Shown here piece after piece: positions 1 through 12,100 of a stretch of DNA of 22,134 nucleotides. The stretch lies in contig JAIPMN010004337.1 of NCBI GenBank assembly GCA_020650975.1, positions 3,159 through 25,292 on the forward strand. The letters run 5' to 3'. The DNA comes from Apostichopus californicus (lineage: Eukaryota; Echinodermata; Holothuroidea; Aspidochirotida; Stichopodidae). Position 1 is the first letter of the stretch. Each line of letters opens with the position of its first letter. Under the pieces are notes generated by a model. The model had not been told where the DNA came from and searched no databases. It saw only the letters and a list, made by a program, of their open reading frames with translations. A program made the translations under genes and the position numbers.

Positions 1-81
1 GGGGGGATGATGGGAGTCTCTCATTGAGATAATGTTGCTAATTTTAGTAAGTTTATGTTGTTGGTACATCTTTTCTCTTAG

Positions 82-190
82 ATCACTCTCGCTGCCGGAC
101 AAGAGACACTCACAGCCTCTCTCTCAGAATCGGCCGAAGTTGCTGACCTTTTCTTTGCAGTTTCTACACAATCAGCCTTAGGATTACCAA
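82..190 (+). CDS. RPN2: RPN2 internal exon 1 in window
   Basis: Acceptor TTTTCTCTTAG, donor GTAAGT. It encodes ITLAAGQETLTASL...FFAVSTQSALGLP, matching the family stretch that ends in SGFGLPL. It ends one base into a codon (phase 1). No start codon belongs here; the exon is internal and the gene continues off the left edge. Confidence 0.85.
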
Positions 191-3100
191 GTAAGTCATT
201 TCTATTTCAAAGCAAATGTAAGACATGCCACTTTCACTCCCACCCCCCACCCCACCAGGTTTGGTGGGGGCCCCCCGTCTGCCTTTTTCACAGACACTCC
301 GCTCTCATTTTGGTCACATTCAAACAAGTTCGAATCTGTGTAGGAATTTCTATAATTTGACTTGGGAGGTGATCAAAAGAGGCTCTGTGAATTTTATAGC
401 TTTAGCTTTGTAAGTATACGTGACAAGAAGACGGAATTAAGGCAGAAAATAGTCAAAACAGCTTCAGAGAAGTAGAAAGGAGAGGACGACCTAAGTTCTA
501 TATAATGTATCAACTGATATGGACCTTCCCCTTGCCTAACATCTTTTTCAACTTAAGGCTTTCTCCTAAACCATGAAGTGACCGACCAAACATTTTTTTC
601 ATTGCAATACTTTTAATGCAGTATAGAAACTGTCAAACAAGTGTAATTTTCAAGACTGGAATATTGTTGTTAAGTTTGGTAGGTAACTCATACTTATATA
701 TTGAAAAAGCAACATTGACTCAGTTCAGAACTGGTGGCAGTTAAGTGTACTTCTGAAAACAAAACTGTCTCATGAATATTTAATTTGCTGAGAACTTTAA
801 CCTTAATGATTATTCATGAGGTTTTCCCCAGTAAATTTCCACTCTTCTGCTGTACATGTATACTGTATATATGCTGTAATAGCCTGTTCAGACCACATGG
901 CATGGCACTCCTGATTGTGACTTGTATCCAAGAGCAACACAAATCATTTTCATGTCCTGGATGTTGATTCTTTAATTTCCTACTAATTGACTTTATATGT
1001 AAAGGTATTCACAAGAATTATTTTCTTTCTTATCTGTCATATCAGTTTTCTGGACCACTAATCAATTTTTTTTTTTTTTTTCATCTATCTATCCTAAGGG
1101 AAAAGGAACTGTTGACTTATCATAACTTAAAGCCTAAATCTTTAATTGTAATTCCTGTCTCTTCTTCTTTAAGTTAAATCTGCTGACGTTGTCAAGGCCC
1201 TCGATACAGGATTGAAACGTGATGATAGCATATTAGGGTAAGATATTGTTCATCTCTCATTTTGCAAATGTATATATCGTTAAGATTATATCCTATTCAG
1301 GAAAATTTATTTAAAACCTTTCAATATGTTTGCGTATTAGGGTTAGGGGTTTACGTTACTCTAAAAATAAAGAAGCTACTCTTTTGCATCATTTCAAGCA
1401 CTTATAAGACTCATCTGTGATCATATTCTCCTGTTACTTCGTACGCACATGCCGAACACCTAGTTTGCAACAATTGGTACGTTCAACAACGATGAAGTGA
1501 TGACAGCTAGTGGAATTGATCCCGTATATTATTTAACCTTGTTAACAGGCCTCGACAAATACGGTCGCCAACTCGCCAATGGCGACTAGAATTTTCGACT
1601 GGCGAGCAAAAAATGCATTACGCTCGACATTTTGGCGAGTGGCTCATTCGCTTACTGCCTTTGTACGATAAATAGGCTTACTATTAACTTGTGAGCCAAT
1701 CAACAAATGCCTACACATCACAGTAGAAATCTAAGAAAAAGCTACATTTTTGAAAATAAAATTGATTTATATAAAAAGTGCTTCTAAGTATCACCATTTT
1801 ACATCTAAGCACCTTAGGCAATTTTTCCAAAGGGGAGGGGGACCCCTCCCCCATATCAGTCACGCATTGAATGTCCCTGATTCCAGTCAGGCAAATATGG
1901 TCACCTTAGCCTACCTGACATGCCAATACGTAAAACATTGTATCCCAATTCACAAGTCAGTAATATGAGGCATAGCTTCGGCTTTTTTCCACAGACTTTC
2001 AGTTCTGTTACCAAATTGTTGACCCTTATTATGGCCAGCAAGAAAAGACGAAACTTTGAATTCATTTGGGTGTTAAAGAACTTGGGAGGATGGCTGATCA
2101 TTGTAGTACTTTGCTCCTAAATGATCAGAACAATTAACCCAGATGGCTTGAAGAAATAAAGGAGGAAATTGAAAAAGAGTGGGCTCAACTCAAGTCTCAA
2201 GTCAGTGGCCAAAATATTCCATTTGGTCCCCTATCCCAGATTGTAATCCAGAGATAACTGTGTAAAAGCGCTCACTATTTTTACGTGCATTATGTACGGA
2301 GATTTTTCAGGTGCGGTGACTTTTTACGAACTGTAGTAATACGAACTGAACTTTCAAGGGAACAAACGTTAACTAATAATTTTGCCGAAATAACATTACA
2401 TATCTTGAAATGAACAACAGGAAGTTTCTTGGATTCATTTTTAGTCCAAAAATATTGATAATTCTCGAGACCTGACCAGTGAGAGCTGCAAGTCGGACAC
2501 TCGGTAATCGATCGATAATAATAATAATTGTCAGTACCAAGCGTTATCTTAACTTGTTAACGAAACTAACATAACACATACACCGATACAGCAGTCTGAT
2601 GTCATGTCCAGTGAAAGTTACAGATGGTCAGCCGTGCCATTGCTTATTATTGTGGTCACTTTTACAAAGCAAGTCATAAACAATGCTCACAATGTTTCAC
2701 CGTTTTATATTTTCATGAATGCATGTTTTAAACACTTTTGACGAAGCAAAATTTAAATATATCGTTTTTGCTGTAAACAACTTACAGTAACACCATACCG
2801 CGATATCCTAAGTATGGCCATACTACCTAGGTTTATATCACACAAACACTTTGCAAGAAAAAATGGCGAGTAAATTTAACGTTTTGGCGAGTAGAATTTT
2901 AGACTCAGTCGCCAGTTGGCGAGTAATTTTAAAAATATTTGTCGAGGCCTGCTTGTTAAGTTATTGACAGACAGAGGCAGAAATGTCCAGCCTTGTTTGG
3001 CGATGAGGTCATTCCTGTTTACAAACTGTCATATATAAACATGTCCTCTCTTTTGTCTGGTCTTTCATTACCTGTTGGAATGACCTCTTTCCCAGAGAGG

Positions 3101-6100
3101 AACATTTCATTGACTTTGAGATGAAGATTATTGCACGAAACTTACAGGAGATTGGTATTTCTGAAGAGCAACTGAAGCCTTGACATATTCCCTCCCCTTT
3201 GGTCCCCTCCCTCCTTGTTCCTGATAATGTGCATTTAGAGAAAGGGTGGTAAAGTCACTTCATCACAAGTGAACACAGGCATTTAAGAAGTCCCATTACT
3301 TCGCGTAACTTCGCTACCCAGAAACTTGCTACGTTGCTATTAATCACATCCATAATCAAGTGAGTAAGTGCCGAGAAAGATCTTGTGATCAAACTACAGG
3401 AAAAATCCATGTTTTAATTTAGTCAAATTGCGATGTTATGGAATGGTGGCATGAAAGAAATCTTCAGACCAGAACAAAGTACTAGAACTGGAACTGTTGT
3501 TTAAGTTTTTATTGCAGTTTATAGTAATAAAAGAAAATAGTTTTGTAACTTTGATCATGGGCTTCTCCTCTCTGCAGCACTAGCTATGCCCTTCATATTG
3601 CCTCTCAATTGTCCAAGGAAACCAACGTGGACAAATATTTTGAATTGATCGAAGACATCGTTGCCCAGGCAGACACTATAGATGACAAATACCTACAAGT
3701 AAGTTGCAAAGGAAACAGAACCACCCTGTGCTCTTGCATCTCAATTAGTTTAAAATTAGTCGTAAGGATTTTGGGTATTAATCTGCAAGCCCAAGTAGAG
3801 GTGCAATGAACCAAAGATGATCGGTTGGAGCTGCTCTCTAAACATGATCCAGGGATTCCAGAGTAGTTTGAAAGTCCCCAGACAGTGAAAAAATATGCAT
3901 TTAAGAATTTCCAAGAGACAGCAAGGTATTTATTTTATTCTCCTTTTGTATCTTTTTTGTCTCTTTTCTTTTGTTTTCTATTTTTATTCTTTCTGTGAAG
4001 GCACTTGGTCACACCTTCAATCATACATTAACCTGTTTGCACAAACAACTTTACTGGTCCTGACAACCTTTCCAAAGGAAATCACAGAGTGACAAAGGGA
4101 TGGCCAGCGGACTTTCAAATTTACTTATTTCCCTTGAACTAATACCTAAAGGTTTTGACCCCTTGACAGACAGAGGCAGAAATGTCCAGCTGTTTTCAGC
4201 GATGAGGTCATTTCTGTTTATAAGCTGTCATACATTAATGTCTATCCTCTCTTTTGTCTGGTCTTTCATGAACTATGTGAAATGACCTCTTTCCCGGAGA
4301 TGGAACAGTTTTACTACAGTCCTTTTTCCAGAGAGCATTTTCTCAAAACGTTTAAACATATTTGTTATGTCTGGAGAGCAAGTAACATCTTAATTTTTGT
4401 TTCCAACAACCTTTCAAGAGAAATGCCAGAGTGACCAAAGGACTGCCATCAAAACTGTCCAAATATATTTAGTAGATTTGTAATCATTTCATGGTGTTAA
4501 AGGTTTGACTTATTGACAAAAACAGAGGCAAACTTGTCCTATCTAGTTTGAAATTCCAGAGTTGCTCAATGGACAACCAGTAAACACTCTTAACAACTCT
4601 GCATTGTAGGCTGACCATATTTGATTGGCTTGTGGAAATGGTGTGATATTCTTTAGAAAAATTGGCATTCAATTAATTTGTAGGAATCGACCATCCGTAG
4701 CACTGACAGAAATCGGGAGCAGTACAGCGTCGTTATCTCACCTTTGCAAATGTTTTACGCTTTGTCAGGGATTGTGATGTAAAATTGATTTGTATCCCGC
4801 TTTCCTTGTCTCTAGTTCGACAATCTCCAACAAGCCTCCGTATTCGTAACTGGAGCCTATACCCTGGCAACCAAGGTCAACAAGAAACCCCTGATAACAG
4901 ATGTAAGTATGATGCATCGCCAGTAGCAGTTTGTTGCAGAAAACTCCAGTGTACGGTAGGGGTGGTACACATTTCTACAAGTTTCAAAGTTAGAAGTGGC
5001 ATTTGCATTTTCATATTGCCATTGGACACTTGCTAGTGGAATGCATGTATTGCTTATCTTGTGTATAAAGTATAGTTGGTCTTAAACAACATTTTTGTGT
5101 GGATTTTTGAACATTTTAGAAAATAATCAATACCAACACCGACCAAAGTGCTTGAGGTTCATTAGCATCAATAATCAGGTAATGAAGACAATAGTCTCAT
5201 TTATGTCCATCTGTTTTTCATTTTGTCTGATGAGTAACAATAGTTTTAGAATCCCAGGTATATATAACTCGCTCATTTACTTCCACTTTGAAGTGTGCGG
5301 TAAATTCAACCAAATGCAATCTCATCTTAGCTGTTAAGAAACACAGTAGATTTGGAAATTTGCCAAACATTGTGAAACAATCGTAAGAAACAGCTTTGCA
5401 AGTAACAGGTTCTGCATGTAAAAAATATTGAACTGTATAGCTTGTGTTTCACCACAGTATGTATATTTCATATCTATAAAGTAATACATATTTTTAGGGG
5501 TAAGCGTGATTGATTATTTCCGTAGTTTTCAATTAGAATGTAGTTTTCATCATCCTAATCTGCAATAGTCTGACAAGAATGTACTGAAAATATTACAGAT
5601 GAATGGTTAAGCGTTGATCTACACAGTTTTAAGATCATTGACAGACAGAGGCAGAAATGTCCAGCCTTTTCTTGGCGATGAGGTCATTCCTGTTTATAAA
5701 CTGTCATACATAAAAATGTCCTCTCTTTTGTCTGGTCTTTCATGAACTATATGGAAATGGCCTCTTTCCCGCAGATGGAACAACCCCCCTCTTCTAATTC
5801 TGACAGCCATTTAAATATTTTATCACATACTCGCTAACACCAACGTTAATTGGGTTATCACGATGCATTGTAGTGTATGGACTAAGATGCCATTCATTAT
5901 TCGTGACGTGTGTGTCGTTATTCTCTTTGTGTATTACTACAGGAACAAGCAGTACAACTTGCCAACTACATCCTGACCAGGAAAGCTACCCAGACGATTC
6001 GCAATGCCTACCTGGTCGTTGCTGCGCTTAAATCCTTCTCTGGAAATACAGTAAGTCAACGAACACAAGTAACACCCGTATAAAGAGACTAACGAGATAT

Positions 6101-9100
6101 TAGTTAAGTGGCAGTTATTTTAGTATTAAAGTATTACGGAAACTTAGCCAATTTGCACCATATTTCAGTACATTTGTTGTGTGTGATAATCTCATTCAAA
6201 ATCTGTTGAAATTTCTGGAATAGCTCTTTATGTTTCCAAGATATACACATTTGAAAGTTTTGATCAATCTTGGAAGCTTGTTAAATATTTCTGGTATTAA
6301 TCAATGAATAAATCTGTAAATTTGTTTCGGGATGCTGTAGTCCTTTATTATGATACAATTTCTTGACAATATACCAAAAATGAAACTGAAAGTTTATCCA
6401 GAATATTGGGGACTGGAGGTTGTCAAGATTTGAATTTTTTTGTTTTTATTTCATTCCTCTCTCTCGTAGTTCCAAGTTCCCGTGGCCTTTTCCCTGAGTG
6501 GATCCATGGCAATCTCCAAGGAAGATCCATTCGTGAAGGTAAGTAGTCATGATGCTTCACATTTCAGTTTAAAAAGACTTCTCATGTGGGAAAAAGATAA
6601 AACCGTTCAGGACAAGAAAAGAAAATGGTTGACAAGATGCCTTCTCCTGTGCCTGAATTGGGCAGTTTACAGTCTCAAGGGTATCATCAGTCGACTGTCA
6701 GAGAGTTGTAAAGGGTTAAGGTCACTTTAAAGTCTATCATTGCAAAGTTTTGAAACAATGGCACAAACAATTTTTTTTTATATGTTTGGTGTTTGCACCC
6801 TAACAAAGGACCCTATGTTTGGACCCTAGGTTTGGTGTTTGGACCCTAACAAAGTTTTTTATATGTTTGGTGTTTGGACCCTAACAATGAATAACAAGGA
6901 AACATTTGTTATATATATGGAACTTGTGGCTGTTTTATTCATTTTTTTCACACAAAAAAAAATTGCCATGTTACTTTGAATCTGTAGCAAGGATCGCTAC
7001 CATTGGAACTTCTGACAGACTTAACTTGTGGTGGCCAATTGGCTAAGGCGTCGGACTCGTGATCCAAGGATTGCTGGTTCGATTCCTGCCTAGTTCATTA
7101 CGTAGTGCCCTTGGGGAAGATGCTTTATCTCACTTGCCTCTCTCCACCCAGGGTTTAAATGGGTACCTGTGAGGTAACTTGTCATTGGGCGCAGTATATA
7201 ACTGCTGCCGACTGGAGGGATTGTCTCTGAGACAGGTTATCATTGACCAGGGGTAATATAACGTCTGAAAAGCGCTTTGAGGCCTATCGCTGGTATAAAG
7301 GGCTATATTAAAAGCAAATATTATTATGATTATTATTATTATTTACCCACGTTCTCAGGTAGGAGTCTCTGACGTTATGAGCAAATCTTTGGGTAAGCTG
7401 ACCGTGAAAGCCTCGTCCGTGGTAGGCCGGGAAGACGAGGAAACTCTGGCAAGCAATCAAGCATTTGCTGCCACTAAGGATGAGTAAGTATCTAACGGAC
7501 ACTAACAACACCTGTAAGAGAGAGCTGTGCAAGTTTCGTTTTGGATTTAATTTGTCTCAATGTAGTGGTACCAACTGTTGAAGGAGTGGTACCTGAAAAA
7601 CCTTATCTGTTCCACCAACATCATACCCAGGAAGGATGAAGTTACATTATATCCTCAACTGAATCAAATAAAACATGTTAGAATTGTAGGGACACAATTT
7701 TCTGTATAGGTTAAAGAGTTTGAGAACTAGGCAATCAATATGATGTTGAAAAATTACAAACTATTTTAGTAATACTAGGAGAATACTTTGATATGCACCT
7801 TGATCATTAGATGAAATTTTGTCAAGATTAAACTTATCGACAGACAGAGGCAGAAATGTCCAGCCTTTTATCGGCGATGAGGTCATTTCTGTTTATAAAC
7901 TGTCGTACATTAACCCGTCCTCTTTTTTGTCTGGTCTTTCGTGAAACTATCGAAAGAACCTCTTTCCTGAAGAGGAACATTTATTAAAGTGACAGTTGCA
8001 AACTGCAATTTTTATGGCTTAATTAAAAGAACTGGTCAAGTTGCAACACTGATCCACTGAGCAAACACTGACAACTGTAATCTGTTAACAATTGTTTCTT
8101 GATTAAAATCTGGAGGTCAGATTGCAAACTTAAATCCTTCTAATTTGGTAAAATTTGTTGAAACAAGGCAGTTGTAGTAGTCAACTGCCACATTTTGAGT
8201 TTTCCCAACCAAATCTTAACAAGACTTGAAACTGACTCAATCTTGATCAGCCTCAGTGGTAAGCACATGCACGGCTATCCACAACTATTCGTGTTGTATA
8301 TTAGATCCTCCTGCAAGCAGGAACTCGCGAAGAAGCCTCATTGGCTTATCAAAGCCGCAAGCTGACCGAAGTCAGTCTCTTACATTCATATTTAACGTCC
8401 ATGATTACGAATTGTCAATTGTCAACAACTCTGTAACTGGACGACATACATTATTCTTGGAGTGACTCGAACAGGGGACCTTATGATTGGAAGGTACCGG
8501 CGTTAACCACTGAGCTAACACTCATATGGTCAAATTGAGGGTTGGGTTGCATTCAGTGCTGTAGTGTGCGGCTGACTTGGACGGATGGATGGAGCCTCCG
8601 TCAAGTAATGTATGAATATTACAAGTTATGACTCAGAGCAAGAAACAGCTTTATATAAGTGCACTATAAGCTGAAGAAGGTTTGCCACACCGTAACACCA
8701 ACACATGTCATAATGTTGAGATGTTCTTTCTTGGTCTCAAATAATTTAAAAAAAAAATTGTTTGCATATTCTGAACCAGGACATGTTTAAACTTTGGTGT
8801 GATATTACATTCCAAGAAGCCATCGTTCATAACCCAGGGTAATTATCATGCAAATTATTCAGTTTGTGTGGGGTTTGCCTAGCTGCTGTGTATCCCAGAC
8901 AGAACTTGAGAACATATTTTCAATAGTGTTGCTCAACTGAGCAGTTTTGAAGCAGAATTTTGCTGCAATTGCATATCAAGCTTTGGGAGAGACTGTTCTT
9001 TTCAATTTAACAATTGATGATGCAGGGTCCGAACACTGGGGAGGGTGAGGGCAAGGACTATCACAGCAATGATAATCATGCGGGTGTGGTACCCCTCCTC

Positions 9101-12100
9101 CTCCTCCTCCTCCTCCCCTCCAGGTGGCAATTATACCACCACTGAACATTTGTCACCCCCTCCCGCTCCGTCCCAAAAATCAAAGGTTAAACTTTTGTGT
9201 GGCAGTTTTGAAGGTTGTGAAGTTTGTCTCTCTTAAAATACTATGGTTACTATGTAACAAAAAATGACTTAACATCTTGCACTTTTATAGCACTTTGCTC
9301 TTTTATGCAAAGCATTTGCTATGCAATTTACCGAATTAATTATGCCCTCCATCGATTGGTTTTCCTTATGGAAGGATTGGTTCCATTGAGCTAGGTCCAT
9401 CCACAATCCATGTGCATATATATATATATATATGGCACTTTAGAGTAAGGCAAAATATGTCACCAAACACAGAACTAGTATTGTTCGATACAGGTGACAA
9501 ACGCCTACAGTTGAATTACGACCTTCCTTACGGTTTTGAACATCTGGATACACAAACAGCGTCCATAGCCTAGTGGTTAGGGTGTCCGCATGTAAAGCGG
9601 GAGGCCTGGGTTTGAATCCCGGTGTGAGGCTGAAAGTTTTATCACTGTTCTTGATTTTCCAACTTATTACGATTTCAATTATATATATATATCTACTAGT
9701 GATTTATTTCCATTCATTCTCAGAACAATTTATCAACTGGACTTGATGAAATCGAAGCCATCGCCCGGCTTTTACATCATCCAGCTCGCTGGTGCAGCGG
9801 CAGGTGGGAAGCCCGCCCCCCATCTCATAGGCCTGACGGACGGAGAAGTGACCGTCAAAGTGACCACGGAGGTGTCCATATCAAATGTGGAGATTTCAGT
9901 CGTCGACCAGGAGCAGTCCATCACAGCTAAAACTGTCAAGTAGGTTTAAAACAAAGTTATAAGGAATCGAACAGTCGGGAGACTGGGAAATAGCACAGAA
10001 ATTTTGAAAACGAGCAAAGAAAATGAAGCGTTTAAACCACTGACCTAAGGATTAGAAGTTACATGCTCAACCAACTGGAGCTATCCAGGCTCTGTACTCT
10101 TTGTAAAAAAGAAATTATTTTAGTAGTACTAGAAGCTTACTTTGATATGCACCTTTTTCATTAGATGAAATTTTGTCAAGATTAAACTTATCGACAGACA
10201 GAGGCAGAAATGTCCAGCCTCTTTTGGGCAATGAGGTCATTCCTGTTTATAAACTGTCGTACATTATCTCGTCCTCTTTTTTGTCTGGTCTTTCGTGAAC
10301 TATCGAAAGAACCTCTTTCCTGAAGAGGAACATTTATTAAAGTAACAGTTGCAAACTGCAATTTTTGTGGCTTAAGGAAAAGAACTGGTCAAGTTGCAAT
10401 GTTAGCCTCCCCCACCCCAGAAAAACAAAAGGGGTGCTCTTTTGTGATTGCCAGAAGGGAAGTATATATATATATATTGTTTTTATCGTAAAAGGAGCTA
10501 TTAGCTAGTACTACCATCCGTAACAATATAAAATTAAGCTTTAGAAGTAGAAGTAGCTCCATGATAAGTTTGTATATTATTTTGCTGGTTTGTATTTATT
10601 GAGGAACAGCTTCATGCAAGGTCATCATAATTAGGAGTCATTACCAATTGTCACAATGGAACAATATGCACTCTGTGCTAATATTTATGTATGGTTTGTC
10701 TGATGATATTAAAATGTGCTTCATTAATATGCAAATCTTTCAACTCAAGGTTAATATATGGTAAGAAGTTATGAATCTTCTCAGGCCTAGATTTTTCACA
10801 ATTTTAACGACTTAGCAAAAAGTCTACCAGATAAAGTCAAATTCCCACTTGCATTTCCTTGGACGAATAATTCAAAGCAACATTAATTTTGCTCTTGCAG
10901 AAAGATGCAAATGCTTATTTCGATATCGGCAAACGGGACAGTAATAGAATTTTGAGGCCTGCTTCTACGTGTAAAAATCTGTCACATGCTGATGGTTCCT
11001 TTGATTAGCAGTCAGTGTGGTACATAATCAAGTAGTTACATTTAATGTCTTTTGACATAAGGGATCGACCGACCTCTTATTACTCATTATTTTATCAGGG
11101 CAACATTTCCTACAAAATCTACGGCTACTCTGGATGCTGACGTTCACCAGAATGTGGTCATCAAGTTTACTTTAGCCGATAAATCTGGAGCAACACTGCA
11201 GGCTCATCAGGTATGTCAGAATTAATTGTGCCCCCTTCACTACCCCTCCCCCTCCATTCCTCTTCTAATCCCTCCCCTCCCCCACACCATTTTTGCCATA
11301 TGGATAGAGTTGATGTCAACTTGAGAAAATCTCACTTTCTACTGCCATATTTATTCTCCAGAACACCAACGATTCATACATGTGTTAGTTGGAAGATGCG
11401 GCCAGCTTTGAAGGAGTGATAATAAACTTTCCATGGAGTAACCCTATTACCCTACCTCACCCCCATACTTTCAAGAATGAGACTGTGGTCAACCATTGCT
11501 TCAAAGTGTTTTCTATTAGAAGTAGTACAAACGTCTCAGACAACAAATACCACATTTTCTTGTTTCAAAAGTGGGGTTGGGGGATGATTCCAACCAGTTT
11601 CATTTACTTACTTCACACTGCCCTAGCCCCCCTAGCCATCCACCCCCCACCCTCCTCTTTCAAATGTTAGAGAGGTGGGTGGATATGTAAACCCTATGCC
11701 CAACTCTTCCCCTGTATTAAACGTTACCGATTACACGTCTAGTTTAATACAAAGGAATACAGAATTCATGGTTCTTCTCTCTGCGACTTCCTACAGACAT
11801 TCATCCGAGTTTTCAACGTTAAGAGCAACCAAGAGGTCACCTTCACCGCAGATTCGGACAGCTCCGACGTTTATAAATTCACTCTGGACATCGCCGAGAG
11901 TGGCAAAGACTTCTTCAATCAACAATCCGGCAAATACACAGTGGATCTCATCGTAGGAGACGCAATTATTCAGAATCCATTTATCTGGAATGTGGTAAGG
12001 GTTAAATTTAATCTTCGGGCCTAGAGAGACTTTGGCTCTCGTTTGGGGAGAGGGAAGGAACTGGAACAGGGGGGTGGGGGGGGATAAGGAGGCAAGAGGC

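Larger units (their letters stand above)
1238..3577 (+). other. RPN2 intron with hAT element and snoRNA-like copy 1
   Basis: Holds the 1546-2951 transposon and the H/ACA-like RNA at 2965-3107. The remainder (1238-1537 and 3108-3577) shows nothing I can name. Confidence 0.8.
3699..4815 (+). other. RPN2 intron with snoRNA-like copy 2 and a decayed copy
   Basis: Contains the H/ACA-like RNA at 4164-4310 and a second, degenerate unit at about 4407-4545. No other feature recognised. Confidence 0.8.
6539..7358 (+). other. RPN2 intron with minisatellite and SINE
   Basis: Contains short degenerate tandem repeats (6780-6889) and a tRNA-type SINE (about 7027-7343) that runs almost to the 3' splice site. 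Confidence 0.8.
7484..9723 (+). other. RPN2 intron with snoRNA-like copy 4 and several repeats
   Basis: Contains the H/ACA-like RNA at 7838-7982, a hairpin at 8167-8189, an antisense SINE (8301-8522), a CTC microsatellite (9094-9119), AT runs (about 9415-9433 and 9679-9692) and a tRNA-like relic (9559-9630). Confidence 0.8.
9940..11098 (+). other. RPN2 intron with snoRNA-like copy 5
   Basis: Contains a degenerate antisense tRNA-like segment (10028-10090), the H/ACA-like RNA at 10192-10335 and an AT microsatellite (about 10462-10477). Nothing else recognised in 10480-11098. Confidence 0.8.

Noticed and set aside
1750..2120. Transposase remnant inside the hAT element
   Set aside because: Short frames (62-72 codons) show no RNase-H-like or BED zinc-finger motif that I can recognise.
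3001..3010. GATGAGG in the repeats as a C box (box C/D snoRNA)
   Set aside because: No matching D box (CUGA) and no terminal C/D stem; the two-hairpin H/ACA layout explains the conserved bases.
8849..8856. ATGCAAAT octamer (also at 10729-10736)
   Set aside because: Expected by chance in AT-rich introns; no promoter context.
9559..9630. Functional tRNA gene
   Set aside because: The acceptor stem mispairs at three of seven positions; better called a pseudogene or SINE head.
2965..10335. The 145-bp repeats as SINEs or MITEs
   Set aside because: No pol III boxes, no A-rich or simple-repeat tail, no target duplications; flanks are duplicated together with the core. The ACA and H boxes with covarying stems fit snoRNA better.
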